In this document: positions 32,038 through 46,800 of the stretch, piece after piece | Layout: the number at the start of each line of letters is the position of its first letter | Numbering within the stretch: the first letter of the stretch is position 1 | Assembly (NCBI GenBank): GCA_030142905.1 | Contig: JASJOG010000017.1 | Coordinates: forward strand, 2,666,001-2,730,000 | Direction of reading: 5' to 3' | Length of the DNA: 64,000 nucleotides | From: Heliopora coerulea | Taxonomy: Eukaryota; Cnidaria; Anthozoa; Scleralcyonacea; Helioporidae | Made by a program: the position numbers and the translations under genes | Notes under the pieces: model-generated | Seen by the model: the letters and a program-made list of their open reading frames with translations, nothing else | Told to the model about the DNA's origin: nothing | Databases searched by the model: none

Positions 32038-33350
32038 TATATTAATGTTCTTTGGTTTTAGCTACAAAAAACAAACTAAATACAGTTTACGAGGCTTATG
32101 CGGATCTAGCTTACGGTCTTAATTACGCTCCATCGATTTATAATAATCTGATTGTATCAGTCTGCTTGACGCAAAATCTGTTCTTTGAAAGCCATACCAT
32201 AAAACCGAAAAATACGCGTGAAAGTCATTCAAAATGTGAATGAAAATACTTGCTAAACTTTACACAAAACATCGAATATAAATTTATTTGACATATAATT
32301 CCGTGGTCTCTTTCTTTAGCCTGTTTCTTCCAAGCTCTTACCTTCCAGTGTTTCATGCTCTGCATTAAGATTTTCTTTTCATGTTAATCGAAACTGTAGG
32401 TTTAGTTTTTTCTATATCAGGAAACTGAAACTCACAAATGCTTGATTCCGTGAAGCTTTTATTTACTTGCTTGTTTATTTTCTTTATGCACCTATGTATT
32501 TATTTACTTGTTTGATGCCACGAAGATTATCAACCAAATAGATTGAAAAATATCGTTAATCGCATTTTAATAATGGAATTCGATCTGTAACATAACACCT
32601 TCTGCTTGTTCATTACCAGAAAATATACTATCATTAACGCCAACTTCAAACTCAATAACTCAAGATACATACATTTCATTGAACGGACATTCATTTACGC
32701 TTATGTCTCGTAAGTTTAAAATTTTTGCATAGAAAGTGACAGTCATTAGCATAAAAACGCAACCATTTGCATCAAAGGCGACTCAGAAGCGCTTGCAGAC
32801 GACCATTAACGCTTTTCTACTATGCATTAAAAACAACAAAATTTCCATTAAGCTAGACAGTTGCTTAGTCCGTTGCAAGATCGTTTAAGGCTATGTGGAG
32901 GTTAAACAAGTATTTCAAACTGTTAACGACGGTTATTTCGAAGCACTCACGTTAATACACGCCAAAATAGTAAAATTTGACAAAATGTGCTTAAATAGAT
33001 GCATATCATCTACCTAGAGGAAACTCAGGATAGGATTAGGGTTAACATCAGGGTTGAATCACCCCCGGTGACTGTAAACGTACGTCTAACCCCGTTTTCA
33101 GGGTGTGGGAGACTCAATGGTGGCGGCAGAGGTGGGGCAGAGGCGGCTACAGCCTCCACCGGGGACCGTAGCCTCCTTGTCAGGGAAGAATTAAGAATTC
33201 GTCGGGATATTTTTACTGACGATAACACGTATATATATTGTCAAAACTATGAATATTTGTTATTGATTTAGCCAAGAAAGATAATAGACTCTTCTCTTAG
33301 ACTCCTGGAGCCACCCCCCGGGGAGACGGAGGCTGGGCTGGGATTTCATA
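32038..33350. other. no gene seen
   Basis: AT-rich. GGATTAGGGTTAACATCAGG near 33033 is a short telomere-like stretch. A G-rich open frame around 33100-33170 is compositional only. Confidence 0.4.
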
Positions 33351-33605
33351 ACATAGAGATCACATAAAACTAGAGGGCACATGAGGTCTGAAAACTGGGG
33401 TGAAATTTAACGCCGCCATTTTGATTAAATTAGGGGACAAAACATTCTTTCACCAGGCCCTTTTCCGTCTGTTCGAGAGTCTCGAGGTCGAACAACTAAA
33501 GTTTAGGAAATTGTTTCATGTTTGTTTCCATTACCTGCATATAGCAGAAAAGCTGATTTTCTGGGTAATGTTCAGCTATTACTTTTGTCTTAATTGTTTT
33601 ATAGT
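33351..33605 (+). repeat. dispersed repeat, part R (copy 2)
   Basis: Matches 485-735. Here it is directly followed by part S, showing the original arrangement of the repeat. Confidence 0.75.
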
Positions 33606-33658
33606 CCTTTTTAAAAAAGAATAATAAAAGTAAAAGAAAAGATCCCAGAAAAAGTGAA

Positions 33659-33805
33659 GAGGGCTTTGACCCTGACCTTGAACTTATCATCCGGGCATGT
33701 TTGTCTTGCCCCCAGTTTATCCAATATGGCGGCAATCAATTTCTCTCCCAAGGTTGAGTGATATTTAGCGACAATACCCCCTCTAGTTAATATATGATCT
33801 TTATG
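33659..33805 (+). repeat. dispersed repeat, part S (copy 2)
   Basis: Matches 3183-3328. Confidence 0.75.
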
Positions 33806-34108
33806 TTCTACATAACCTTGAATCGCCCCTGCAATAGACTGGACAAACATCTTGCGTAATTGAGATCTTATTCTCCCTAACGTACAGTGAAATGGTGTCA
33901 ATGGTCGTTTGTTGGCTCTATTGAATGGCCTTTCATGCAAGTGTTGGCGTATTAATGCAAATGAATGCCACTTTCTATGCAAAAACATTAAATGAACGTG
34001 ACTATGGTGTAAATGAGTATCGGTTATATTAAATGAATGTACTTTCGTACTAAGTTCAGTTTAGTGGATAATATTAAATTAATTAGACAACCGCGGGCAC
34101 AATTTACT

Positions 34109-34165
34109 AACTCTAACCTTAACCGTAACAATAACCCTTACCCTAATCCGTTCCCGCACCCTAAA
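34109..34165. repeat. degenerate telomere-like stretch
   Basis: CTAACCTTAACC, then AACCCTTACCCTAATCC and CACCCTAA: loose CCCTAA units, too few and too mutated to be a telomere. Confidence 0.5.
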
Positions 34166-35359
34166 ATTTCAGCGGTTTGTAAACCTAGCTTTGGGATTCG
34201 ATATCTTCAATATACCTCCATTATAACTCCTTGAAACGTTGGAAGTTCATGAATTGAGTTGTTTTCTCTAAAATTGTATTTTTGGTAGTGTTTTATTTTC
34301 GATATCGAAAGTTTGTCAACAGAAAAGACAAAATGCTGCGCAGTAGACCGAAGCTGATATCCAAGATGATCGCATGGAAAATTGAGTTTGACAACCAAGG
34401 ACTTCCATGTCTGCCATTTTTGGTTTCACTCATTGGTCCACTAACCAGTATCAGCCACGTAGCCAGGAATTTGAAAGTGGGGGGCAGGGGAAGTTTTGGG
34501 CAAATGTACCGACAAGATGTTAGCAACTTACTGACAAATATTAAGGAAAAATCAAAGTTAACAAAACCGAGGGCAGGAAAGTTTGAAATTCGATAAAGGA
34601 ATAACTGATTTCTACTTTTCCAGCTCTGGGTGGTATGATGGTATTAAATTTCGAAAATGATTCAACGCAAAAGTGCGCACATCACGGGAGCTGATATACT
34701 CCAAATATCTTCTTTTTCGGCCATCACCGCTACCACAACCACTTTGTCCCGAGGGTTGACTGGATCTATCATCTTTGTCGGTTCAAAAAACAAAACAAAA
34801 CAGAATTACTTGCCAACATTTTGTATTGGACATCTTTCCCGTACTTAACTCTTGCCGGAGCTTATTTAACAATTTTTTCATTTCATAATTAAAACGCAAA
34901 CGCAATCTGTGACAGACAGGCTTAATGTACCCACAAATATACTGGATGTACTGATAGACCTAGTCAGGACGAAAAGAGAGGGCAACTGCCCCTCTACCCA
35001 CCTCTTACCTACGCCAACGACCTATATACAGTATAACTGAACGACCGGAGGACTACGACAGTGACCCCAAATCGGTAGCGTCATTATTTATGGATCTTTG
35101 TTTTCATGGTACGACCACTGACAGAGATTGCTTGCGCGTTTTCTGTTAACGACTAATCCAATGTATTCTACGGGACGGTCTGTTATATGAAATGAAGCAA
35201 TGTTAGAATAGTTTCCTTGTCATTAAAAACCAAACAAGTATTTCACATTTCAGAACATTTTTTGGGCAAAGCAATGAATTAAAAAGTCATACTTTCAACT
35301 GATACTTTTAAGCGAATACTTCCTAAACTAGCGACTTCATCATCAACAATAACCAACAG

Positions 35360-35490
35360 TTTAACTCTTGATCTCCTGAATTTTGTTGCTTTTGTTCTTT
35401 ATTCTCTCCTTGTTTTTCCTTTGTTCACTCACTGGTTCTTTTGTGTTTTGCTGGGTCATTTTGACCCCTATTCGTACTTAAAGAGTTAAA
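35360..35490. mobile_element. short MITE, 131 bp
   Basis: Ends TTTAACTCTT and AAGAGTTAAA are inverted. The middle is T-rich without coding sense. Confidence 0.5.
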
Positions 35491-35913
35491 GTAAAGATAA
35501 CACCCTGTATGTACACTGACATTGGAAACAATATTTGCTCAAAAAATTCATAAATTACTCACAATTCTGGTTAGATGCAGGCCAGTTGCCATTGCTATCA
35601 GCGAAAGGACCCATAAATTTCAATGCTGACACCCGTCTTTTAGAGACAGTTCTCGCAACTCAAACGTAATGCGGTCTGGCAGTCCAGTTATACTCAGATC
35701 AGGCTTGGTCATGTGATTGGTTTAATCCAGTCTTCCAGCTATGATAGTTTTAATGTTTCAATTTCATTCCCAAGGCATTAGCCGTGTTCTTTAAATGAAG
35801 GGTCCGGGATAATTCGTTGAGTGTATTTTGACTGAATTTATTTATTTATATATTTATGTAGCTTATTTCTTTTTATTTCTTCATTATTTATTTGTTTGCT
35901 TATTTATAACTTA

Positions 35914-36013
35914 TAGACCCTTTGCGGTCCCAGGAATCTCCTTGACGAGTAAAACTGTCTGGCGTTACCTGGAGCAAAATCAAACATTCGGGTACACAGA
36001 CAAAGAGAGTTAA
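35914..36013. mobile_element. piggyBac-type MITE, copy 2 (decayed)
   Basis: Keeps CCTTGACGAGTAAAACTGTC and GGCGTTA from the family core; ends are mutated (GACCCTTTGCGGTCC, GAGAGTTAA). Confidence 0.6.
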
Positions 36014-37787
36014 ACAACTGGGCCCTGATGATCATTGATGGTAAAACTTCAAAAGGGTGTGATAATCATTCTAAAGAGATTGATCAGTCCGTTTTCTACA
36101 ACAATGGTACCATATCGAAACATTGCGGGGAGTTTAGCTAAGAATGTTCAGTTAACAGAGATGCACTCAAGCGTGTCGATGATAATGCGTAGTGGTTGAG
36201 ATTTACATCTACTTCAGTAAAGCGAATGCTGAGCGGTAAAGTTCAGTACGGTACACTTGTCATTTCCCTGTTGTGACTTTTAACACAACTTAACTTCAAA
36301 AATTTCTTTCTCAAGTGTAGGTCTAAAATGTAATTCGTACGGTTACCGTACCTGTAAGTGTTTAAAAATATTGTGGTAACAATACAGTGACTACACTGTT
36401 TCGTATAAAAATAGTATATTAGTCCTGAAAATCAACAGTACAGAAAGTTTTTGATAGAATCAAGAGAAAGTTTATAATAGAATCAGCTTCCACATAATAG
36501 AAATTATTTTGTTTAATTATTTTCATTTTTCAGAGTCAGGACGTCCTATTAATGCTTGGAGCAGTTACAAATCAATCCTAACTCGAATTAATTACAAGAG
36601 ACCAGTTTCACGTATGACAAGTCTAACGACACAAATAGAGATAAATAATCAAGAAATAAATATAAAAACTAATGAAAATTAAATAATTGATAAAAATCAT
36701 TAATAACAGATACACTTCTTATGTTAAGTATGCAGAGTACGTTTCTTTGTTTTTCCTTCCAGATTTGTCGTGTTATAACGTCATCCAACACATCTATATT
36801 AACGGAAGACGATACCTTCAAAATATTGATCAATAATTAAGCTGGCTATTTTGTATATCTTGTTTTACCTATTCAATTTTACTATTACGCAAAATGTAAA
36901 ATCGTAAATTAAAAAGCATTCAATGTATCTCAGTGTTTTAACTCGGAAATGTGACGAAATAAAAGGCGAAGACGTGTAAATCAGTCAACTTCGGTATGTG
37001 TTTGTTCATTTCATATAAGCGCACAGTCCGAACACCCCCAGCCTTTTCGAGGCTATTTACCGGTTTGGAAATGGAGCAACTTCAGTGGCTTAACGAAACT
37101 ACGAGGGACCCATAGGAGATTTTTGTTACCCCCCTTAGTACAGACATATATCTCAAGACTTTAATCTCAATTGTCTTTACAGATTCATCGGGGACCCCTT
37201 AGAAGTCGGGAGCCATTAGGAGTTGCTCTAACCCTGACCATAGTCCGTTACACCACTGAGCATCTTCTTGATCAAGCAAAACCAGCAAATATAACTAATG
37301 GTGGGCCAATTGGATATTTTTAGATGAATTAATGAACAAATTTTATTTTTTTAGTTAGGAAATCGATATCACCCGTAGGTGCTTTACTAAAGGGGTCTGA
37401 ATATAAAATAAATACATTTATGCACATATGAAATTATTATACTCAATAAAATTAAATAAGAAATTAATCAGATATCATTGAAATCAATGTTTAATATATT
37501 AAAAGTTAAAAATTTCCACAATATTCTTTTAAATGAATGAATGGCAATAGTCTCTCTAATATCCATAAGAATGGAATTCCATTCCTTTAAAAAATGCTGT
37601 GTAGAATGCGGACCTGAATCACTACTCCCTTGATTCGTATGTAGATTACATTTTGGCGAGTATTATATTTGCGCACATCGGTTCCATAGACAAAATTCAA
37701 CTCAATCTACAGTGATAGTAATGAGCCTAAGAACAGCTCCTTAGTCTACAACACTCGAAACTTCCCTCATCGTTCTACATTTTTACC
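36014..37787. other. 3' flank of the myosin gene
   Basis: AT-rich, no gene seen. The myosin 3' untranslated region should run leftward from 37787. I did not find a convincing polyadenylation site. Confidence 0.4.
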
Positions 37788-37886
37788 TTAGATTTTTTCA
37801 CCATATAGAGTCCCACGCTTTCCTTTGTTGATATTTGTTAGCATCATCGATATGTATGAAGTCAGAAGGTCATCCATTTTATAACC
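37788..37886 (-). CDS. MYO7A: myosin VII last exon
   Basis: Thirty-two residues starting [16 protein letters not shown] and a TAA stop. Acceptor TTTTTAG. The first part is the end of the FERM C-lobe; the final [12 protein letters not shown] is a short basic tail. Confidence 0.92.
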   Translation of the reverse strand, partial: GYKMDDLLTSYISMMLTNINKGKRGTLYGEKI

Positions 37887-40800
37887 CTAAAAAATAAAAT
37901 TATTACAAAAAAAATTTCTTGCGTAAGATATACAACGACCCTAACAAAATAGATAGCTTACCAAAGATGTCTCGCACAGGAATTTACTTCCTTTCATGAG
38001 ATTGCCAATAGTCATATGGTAGTACGTATTTCCACTGCTCCAGTTTGATATCTTAGTGAATGGATACGTTTCAAGGATTTCCTAGTTAAAATAATACAAA
38101 ACTTATTAACGTGGCAGATAACATAACGAAAATTTAATATATTAGGTTTGCGGTTGATCAGACTGAATATTCATTTCCAATCGAATAATACGCGAATGCA
38201 AATGTTCGAAATTTGACCATCATGACTACTACAATGAACAAAGATATCACAGATAGTGAACAGTCAGAAAAGATCGTTGCATAACAGCAAAAGCGCCGAT
38301 TGTTGGAAATTTTATGTTAAACTATAGTTAGAACGACGTAAATCCACGTCTTGTTCTTTGACAGAATGTTTGGGAAATTCTGGCATGTATATCATGGAAT
38401 ATTACTGTATTAAATTTCTCGCATAAACGCACATACGGACTACAAGAGGTTTACTCAATCAGGGGATTGTTTTCTGTCACGTGCATGGAGTTTGATATCA
38501 AACTACGGCGGTTTCCGGGTTAAGGTATATCAAAAGTCACGGCGAAGAGCGGTCAGAAAACGCTCGTCCAGCATTTGAAGAGGCCACCTGTAGCTAAAAA
38601 TACCTGATACAAAACCAAAAACTCGCAAAACATCAAAAATAAATAATAAAATAGGTTGTATTGTGTTTGTTGTTTATTAGCAATATGAACAAGTGATTTC
38701 GAAGAACAAAGCAATTTAATTGGTCAAGAATTGGCGCTAGTTTTCTGCACGATATCTTCAAATTGCTTGACTAAACCCATCTGCAACTTGTCTGAACGTC
38801 TATCCAGTCAAATGTAGGACAAAATCTTCATTCTACATTCTTGAAAGAAATTACGTTTGCTCTTAGACATAAAACGTCAGTAACAGTAAATTTTCCGCAT
38901 CTCGGTAATCGAGGACCCCTTTGTCACGTTCGTACGAACAAATCTCCTGCATCTTGGCAGTCTTACTCCAGGAGCGTTTACTTCACCCTTTCCTGTCCGA
39001 AACGTTTCCCCTTCACATGTAAAATCGTCTGGTCTTAGACAGAGTAAAATTACAAAATCGGGCAAGGACCGGAAAGGGTTAATATTCTAACAACTTCCAG
39101 CCCACATCTTGAACATTTAAGAAAGCCATTTCATTTGTTTTGGCGTGTCTTGAAATCCCGGTAAAACAGTCGCATTCAATCTCGATATATTACATTTAAA
39201 CTCAAGCCTGACTCAAATTTTGATAAAAACCCCACCTTAAAGTTTGACTTAAACCCCGACCTCAACAGTAACTCTAATTTCATGCGAGGCTCATCTTTTT
39301 AACCAAATTCGTTCTGCAACAAGATAAACCTAAGAGTTATAAAAACCTAGTTCAGCATATCCTGACCATGATACCGTAAAACACAATTGGTTAGCGTTTG
39401 GTACAATGTATCAAAATGAACACGTGACAGTCACTTGAAAATTAGAGCTGGCTGATTAATCAATTTTTTGCAGGGCTATTGACTACAGTCAAAAGACGCT
39501 GTCCAGAAACGTTCCTCGAAATTCTGAGCTTATTCATGTAATTGTCCTAGTGATTATCTAATTTATAGAGGGCTGAATTTATAGAGGGATTAATCGATTA
39601 TAACTGCAGCTCTCTCGACACTGCTTAGGTAAATAGATACATGCCTTAGTTTCTCGTTTAATAAGGCTCACACCATTCTTGTTGATGGCAATAATAAGTT
39701 GCTCCGGGAAATGAGGTTCAGTAGTTTGCTGCAAATAAAAGAGAAATAAGCTCGGAAAAATGCTAAGTTAAAGTTTTTATTAAACATTTGTCAGATTGAT
39801 CTATGTTTTAGAGGGTAACTTTGTAAAACATGGTAAAAATATTGACTGTTATCAGGTATTAACTGGCGTGAAGCATAGGGGCAGTTCACTCTAGCGTGTT
39901 AGATCGACCTGAGATCGATCCAAGTCAAAATCGATGACTGTGAACGCTTGAATGCGAACTGAGTTTGATCCAAACGAGTGTGAACGCCTCCACGAAGCGA
40001 ACTGAGATCGATCTCAGATCGATTCAAGTTAGATCGATCTAAAAATGGAGGAAATAAAACTACATAACAGCTTAGTATGAGTCTAGCAGTTTCTCTACAA
40101 AGATTTATGATTTCCTTTAGTTTCACTCGATTTCTATCTTCACAGACCAAAGAACTGCATGGAGTAGATAACCTTGGTTTTGTTAAGTGTTGGGGGATAC
40201 ATCAAACTCACCCCCGGGATTTACGGCAGTGTTTATGGAGTACTTGGGCAGATTTCCGGAACTATTCAATACTTCCTAATATTACAGTAAAGAACATTTC
40301 ATTTAAACTTTATTCGTTTTTTAACTTAAGTCAGCCATTATAAGAAGTACTGAAAAAGAGACATTGAATCACTGTAATTACTTTGACTTCAAAGAAGGCA
40401 GATCCAAATGTGGGCCAGCGGTAGACGATCTTTAGAAAAGACACCTTGGCATCATTCTGGGTCTTTCCAGCATGTTTGTTATAGGCTGCCACAATACCCT
40501 AAAAGATTAAGCAACAGATGCTTCATGAAATACTTGAACGAGATAATTAGTTTTAACTTTTTACGGGCATCGTAATAATTTGGTAATCCTACGTTTTTAC
40601 TCTGGCTTATACCAAACGATTTCACACGTCGAGTAAAGACGTCCTGCTGGGCTGACCGTCGAAGGCATTTAGAATTTATAACAAAATGAACAAAATACTG
40701 ACCCGTTTCCACTCATCCACGGAGCGTTGGTTGTGTATGTCATAGGGGACCAACTCTCGAATCATCTTCCTAAAGTACAAGGTAACTGAACGTTAAGTTG

Positions 40801-43800
40801 AAATCATTGCGGCAAAATGATAAATGTGTCAAAATTATGACCAAACGTTAGATAAATAATGTTTTGCATTTATTGTCGTGGAACTATTTTTAGTTAAACA
40901 AAGAATATCAGTGAAAGTGCAGTTTATACATTTGGGCTCGAATTCAATGCTAAGAATATCTAAGGATCAAGTGACATAATCTTACAGGACATGTTTTACA
41001 CAAATAAAACACCCTTACCGTACCTATAACCTTACGCAGCTCGATGCTTTCCCGATCCAGATACTTAACGTTACCTAGGCAACATGTTCACATTCTACTG
41101 TGAGCCAATCAAAGTCCAGGGCTCAGAAATCGTATTTCAGAGGTATGAGCTGGACAAGCGTCGAAAGGATGATAGTTGGACGTTTGTCAAACTCCTAAAC
41201 TCAGAAAAGTGACTTCTGGGTCCCAGACGGGGATCGAACCCGTAACCCATAACCTTATTTTTGTTGAAAATCATTACAGAGCATAAGCACTTGACGTCAT
41301 AGCCGCCATGTTGGAACTCTTGAAGCGCTTTGTTATTTCAGTCTCTGGAGACGTAGTGAATATGCTCTAAAAGAAATATCTTAAGATATCGTGGCTACCG
41401 TATAGGTAGCACATATGTCGAACTTGCTCCTTAGCTCGCCCACCTACTGTAAGTTTCGGTAGGTCAACGGTTAAAGCGTCTCACCGTACGTCAGAAAGTT
41501 CCGGGCTCGATCCCCGTCTCGAGTGTTGGCAAGGGTCCAACTATCAACCGTGGTATACCTACCTTCCCACATGAATAACAATAATCTCAAAGTTAAGTTT
41601 CGAGGTATCAAACTTAACGAACTCCTACTAGGAGTTCGCGAATAGATTGACGGTGCCGCAACATTTTGGTTCAACTGGATTTTAACCCTCGTTCAATCGA
41701 GTTCTAGGCCCTTTCGGTTGGTCTAACGTACTTTTGGAGTTGGTTTGACGTAATCGCCTCACATATCTACTTTTACATTAACAATTTCGAACTTTGTGAC
41801 TTCCAAAATTCCCGCTAAAAAATAATTTCAAACACTGTTTATATCACGCAATACAAACAGAACGCAATGAGTTGTGAACCAACATTACAAGAAACCTCGT
41901 CAAAAAATCGTATGTCAATGTGAAGATCCATAACACCACGCGACTGTCACATACGATTCTTCACCCAGGCTTATAAAGTTATCTCAGAGGAGTATATATT
42001 TCTGCTCACTATCCACTCTCGAATATTGCCGTAAGTCCTGAAGACTTCCACGACAGAATAATTGTATGTGACAATGGTACTGCGTAGATAACCCTCAACT
42101 TTTTCCCTGCGGAGCTCTCCCCTGGACGAGTAAAATCGTCTCGCGTTAGCCAGAGTAAATTCACTAAATCTCTCCCGCGGGAAAGAGTTACTTGAGCTGG
42201 TTATAAGGCTCGTACACGCTGGACGCGAGAAGCCACGCCCTAGCCGTATGCCGTAACCAATGGCAGTTAAGTCCTGGCTACACTGTCGAAAATTGTTGGA
42301 CGAGTAATCGAACACTGGTAATCTAACATTGCTGGGCAGGTGACAAAACACTAACATTGTTGGATAGGCTGTCCAACAGTTTTGAGAAAGCCATCAGCCA
42401 AAAACGTAAACCAGCCATTATAACTGTAATTTCTTGGCTTTTGGAGGAGGTTCCTGATGAAAATCGCTTTAGGAGGGGAAAGACATAAGACTGAAAAAAA
42501 CAGCGACAAGAGAGCGAATTTTTATCACAATAAAACAGCCGAAAATGCAAGACAATCTGACTAGAACGTATCACAGAGACTTCGTCGTGATTCGTAATGA
42601 CTAATCAAGCTTTCAAAATTATAATCCTTCCAAACTTTCGTTACTTTCGATTTACTGGGTTGTTTAGTCTGGTTTTCAACAAGTACGTCAACCCCCCCCC
42701 CCCCAGTGCTGTTTACAATTATTCATGAAGCACATGGCTTATTGGTAATATCTGATTGGCCTGCGGAACCAGCTCCTCCATTTAAGCAATGCGAGATTGT
42801 TGGACAAACGGTCAAACTGTCCAACATTTGTAAATCAAAGTGTTGGATCAACATCGGGTGTCAAACAATGTTAGATGCAACAAAGTTGTCCAACAAAGTT
42901 GGATCGTTTGACCAGGGCTTTAGCATGCGATTACTTTTAATGGTATCGTTCACAATGAACGCATCTCCGTCGCCGCGTTGGTGTAACTCGTTCAGTGTGC
43001 AAGAAATCCTTAAAATAATATGGAGCTAATTTTTGACGTCGCGTTCCACTTCTAATGTGTAAGAGCTTTGAAGGACAAGAAGGCCGACACGACGGGGGAC
43101 ATTAGTGCTAATTCCTTAACTTACTGGAGTAATACGTTGAATTGTTTCATTCAATTTATGTCGTTAAAGGACCATATAAAACCTAGTGTTGTTCGGATTA
43201 CATTAGGGAGAAACATGAAACAAAATGTTCATGATTAAAATCAAAGAAGACTTACAGAATATTTGGAAATTGACCCTTGTCATCACCAAATTTGACCCTG
43301 TAGATAAGTGCTGCCAGTTGGCAAGCTTCATCTGTAGAGCATTTGTGGTATCCTCGTAGATATTTGGGAAGTTCCTGCCAAAAATTACATCGAGGAGAAA
43401 ATCGTGTCACAAGTAACAACAATTCTTACTGCTTACTTACTGTAGGGAAACTGTCCAAAAACCGGATGTTTTAGTTTATATTTGTTTTACGCAATATCAC
43501 GTGATGCTCGCGTGGTAGAACGTTCGTGGGTTGTGTTTGTAGAGCTAGAATTGAAGTGAATAGAGGATTAGTTTTAATAAAATCTATACATGGTCCTTCG
43601 GAGTCGGATAATAGATCGATGAGATGTCCTCCACTGCAAAAAAGAAAATTCGACAAGGACATCGAGCCTACGTAACCAAGATCTTGGGGAACGTGAGAGA
43701 TTTAACAGAGGAGTATGACCCAAGCAACGAAAATAGATTGAAACAACTAAAGATTTCATTGCAAGAGAGACTAGTCACTTTGAAGTCTTTGGATGAGGAA

Positions 43801-46800
43801 AGTCTTGATGCCGTAGAAGGTAATGAAGCGATCACCACTGAAATTGAGGAGTCAGGAAAATTTGGTGAGCACATTGCCAGAGCTATCGTAGATTGACAGT
43901 TTTTCGACAACAACTAAGCACACGAGAAAAAATGTGGAAGTCGTTCCGACCAATACGAGCACAGCGCAGGGTTGTGGATCGAGAAGTAAACATGCCAAAC
44001 TACCAAAACTGGTATTAAGAACATTTTCGGGAGAACCGAGTCAATGGCAGTCGTTCTGGAACAGCTACAAAAGCGCCATTCACCAAAATGAAGAATTGTC
44101 ATATGTTGACAAGTTTAATTACTTGAAAAGTCTATTGAAAGGCTCAGCGGAATCGACAATTGCAGGATTATCCATCTCAAGTGCTAACTACACGGCCGCA
44201 GTCGAGTTATTAGAACAACGATTTGGAAACAAGCAAGTGATTATTAGTAGTCATATGGACAGCTCACTTAAAATAACATCATTAAGCACATCAGCGGATG
44301 TAACCAAGCTCCGACGTATGTACTACAAAATTGAGACCCACGTTAGAGGTTTACAAGCTCTCGACGTTCCTAATGAGGCCTAAGAAAGTCTTCTGATACC
44401 CGTATTAATAAGCAAGATCCCCGAGGATATTCGAATTTTATTGGCAAGACAAATCAAGGACGGGGAATGGAATCTTAACGAGCTACTACGCTTGTTAAAG
44501 GACGAAGTCAAAAACAGAGAGAGGTGCGAAGGCATTAAAGCAATCGATAGAGTTGAGAATAGTGAGAAAAACAAGAATTCTCGATCTAAAAAAGATCCAT
44601 CGACCTTGTCAGCATTGTTAACCGAAGAGACACAAATGTCAATTAATTGTACCCTTTGTAAACAGTCACACCCGACGGCTACTTGCTAAGTTGTTACCAA
44701 TATTGCCGCAAGGAGACAAATTTTGATGAAACAAGGTCGCAGTTTCAATGGCCTTAAACGAAATCATATCGCCCGAGATTGCCAGTCGATTTACTTCTGC
44801 CGAAAATGTGGCGGAAAGCATCACGTTAGTTTGTGCGACAAGGAGGAACAACGACGTAAATGGGGATCTGGAGTGCCGCCAGAGAAGAGCGATTCAAATA
44901 AATCAAACAAGAAATTAAGCGTTCTACACGTCGGCGCACGAAATCTTGTTCTTCTACAAACGGCACAGGCTAACATCGGAGCGGAAAAGCCTACAACTGG
45001 AGTTCGAATCAGAATCATTTTTGATTCAGGTAGCCAGAAGAGTTTCATCAAGCAAAGCGTCCGTGAACAATTGCAATTGCCAACAATAACTAATGAGCCT
45101 TTGATCATAAAAACATTCGGAAAGGATAAGACCGATCGTCCGGAAAGCTGTGATAGAGTCCAATTTGTCGTTGGAGATGTTGGATGAAATTGTTCAAAAA
45201 AAATCCAAGCATACGTAGTACCTGATATTTGCGCGCCTGTAAATCACCAAGCAATCAGTCTAGCAAAGCGCCGTTATTCTCACCTCAAACAAATTGAATT
45301 AGCTGACAGCAACCATGCCAACGGGAACATGGAAATTGATTTACCAATCGGGGCCGACTACATGTGGTCCTTTTTCTCCGGAGAAGTAACAAGAGGAGAA
45401 AACGAAGATGGGCCAGTGGCGAGCAAAACCTGTCTAGGCTGGGTACTTTCCAGTCCTATTTCCAAAGGAAAGAAAAAGCTATCCAATGTAAATTTTGTGT
45501 CAACGCACGTCTTGAAAATTGCGGGAGAATGCCAAGACTGAAGTCGAACAGCAGAAGAGATGTTGCAGCGATTGTGGGATGTTGAATCCATCGGGATTCG
45601 AGAGAAGGAGACCGTCCATGAGTCATTTCTGAAAAACGTTACCATTAAGAATGGGAGATATTCTGTGAGTTTACCGCTGAAGGAGAGACATGAACTTTTG
45701 CCTGACAACTATGAATTGAACCTAGCACGATTGAGTACCTTGGTTAAACGTCTGCGTAAGGAACCTCTAGTTTCCAAAGAGTATAACGTGATAATAAGGG
45801 AACAACTCAGCCAAGGAATTATTGAAAGAGTAGAAGAGACAGAACAGCAACTACCTGGTCAGACCCACTATTTATCACACCAAGCCGTCATGGTTTGACA
45901 GTGGAGAGCTGTATCGTGGGGCAAATGAATGTTTCTCTGCAGGAAGTTTCCACTTAAGAAAATGGGCCTCAAACAGAAGAGCAGTGATCGACAAGATTAC
46001 CGGTGATCGAGAGGTTAGAGAAGAATCAAAGGAAACCGGAGTCATTTCCAAGGAAGATGTATCTTATGCCAAAACCACTGTAGGTGGTTTGAATGAAATA
46101 GATCCAACAAAGGAACATAAGGTGCTCGGACTTAATTGGAACCTTGAGGACGACGCCATTATCTTGAAACTGAAGAAAGTTACTAACTTAGGAAGGAGTC
46201 TTGCACCAATAAAGCGAAGTGGTATAAAGATTGCAGCCACTCTATTTGACCCCTTAGGTCTGATTTCCCCAGTATTGGTGACATTACGAATACTCTTACA
46301 GGAGCTATGCGCAAACAGGTACGAATGGGACAGCCCAATTTCACAAAAAGGTACCAACCGTCTGCAGAGATGGCTGAATGACGCTGAGAAGGTTGGCCAG
46401 ATTGCCATCAGACGTTATTATTTCTCAACTAGCACGGAAATAAAGTCAGCTTCACTCCATGGCTTCGGAGATGCATCAAAGGGATCATACTGCGGTGCGG
46501 TATACCTTTGTATTGAAACAGAAGATGGCTATGAGACGAGTCTAGTGGCATCGAAGAGCAGAGTTGCACCCTTGAAACCTATGTCTACACCGAGGCTAAT
46601 TGCACTGTAAAGCAAGAGTAGCAACTACGACAAACCTGGTACAAGAAACTACACCGATTAGAGATATCGCCCTGTCCAACATAATTGACACAACAAAGTT
46701 TAACGAGCTGACTAGACTCCTAAGAGTAAGTGCTATCGTGTTGAAATTTATCAAGAAACTCAAGGCGAGGATAAGCAAAGAACAGTTCTTGGAAGTCGAA

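Noticed and set aside
33025..33271. Open frames in both strands near GGTGGCGGCAGAGG
   Set aside because: Short, compositional, with no recognisable domain or splice context.
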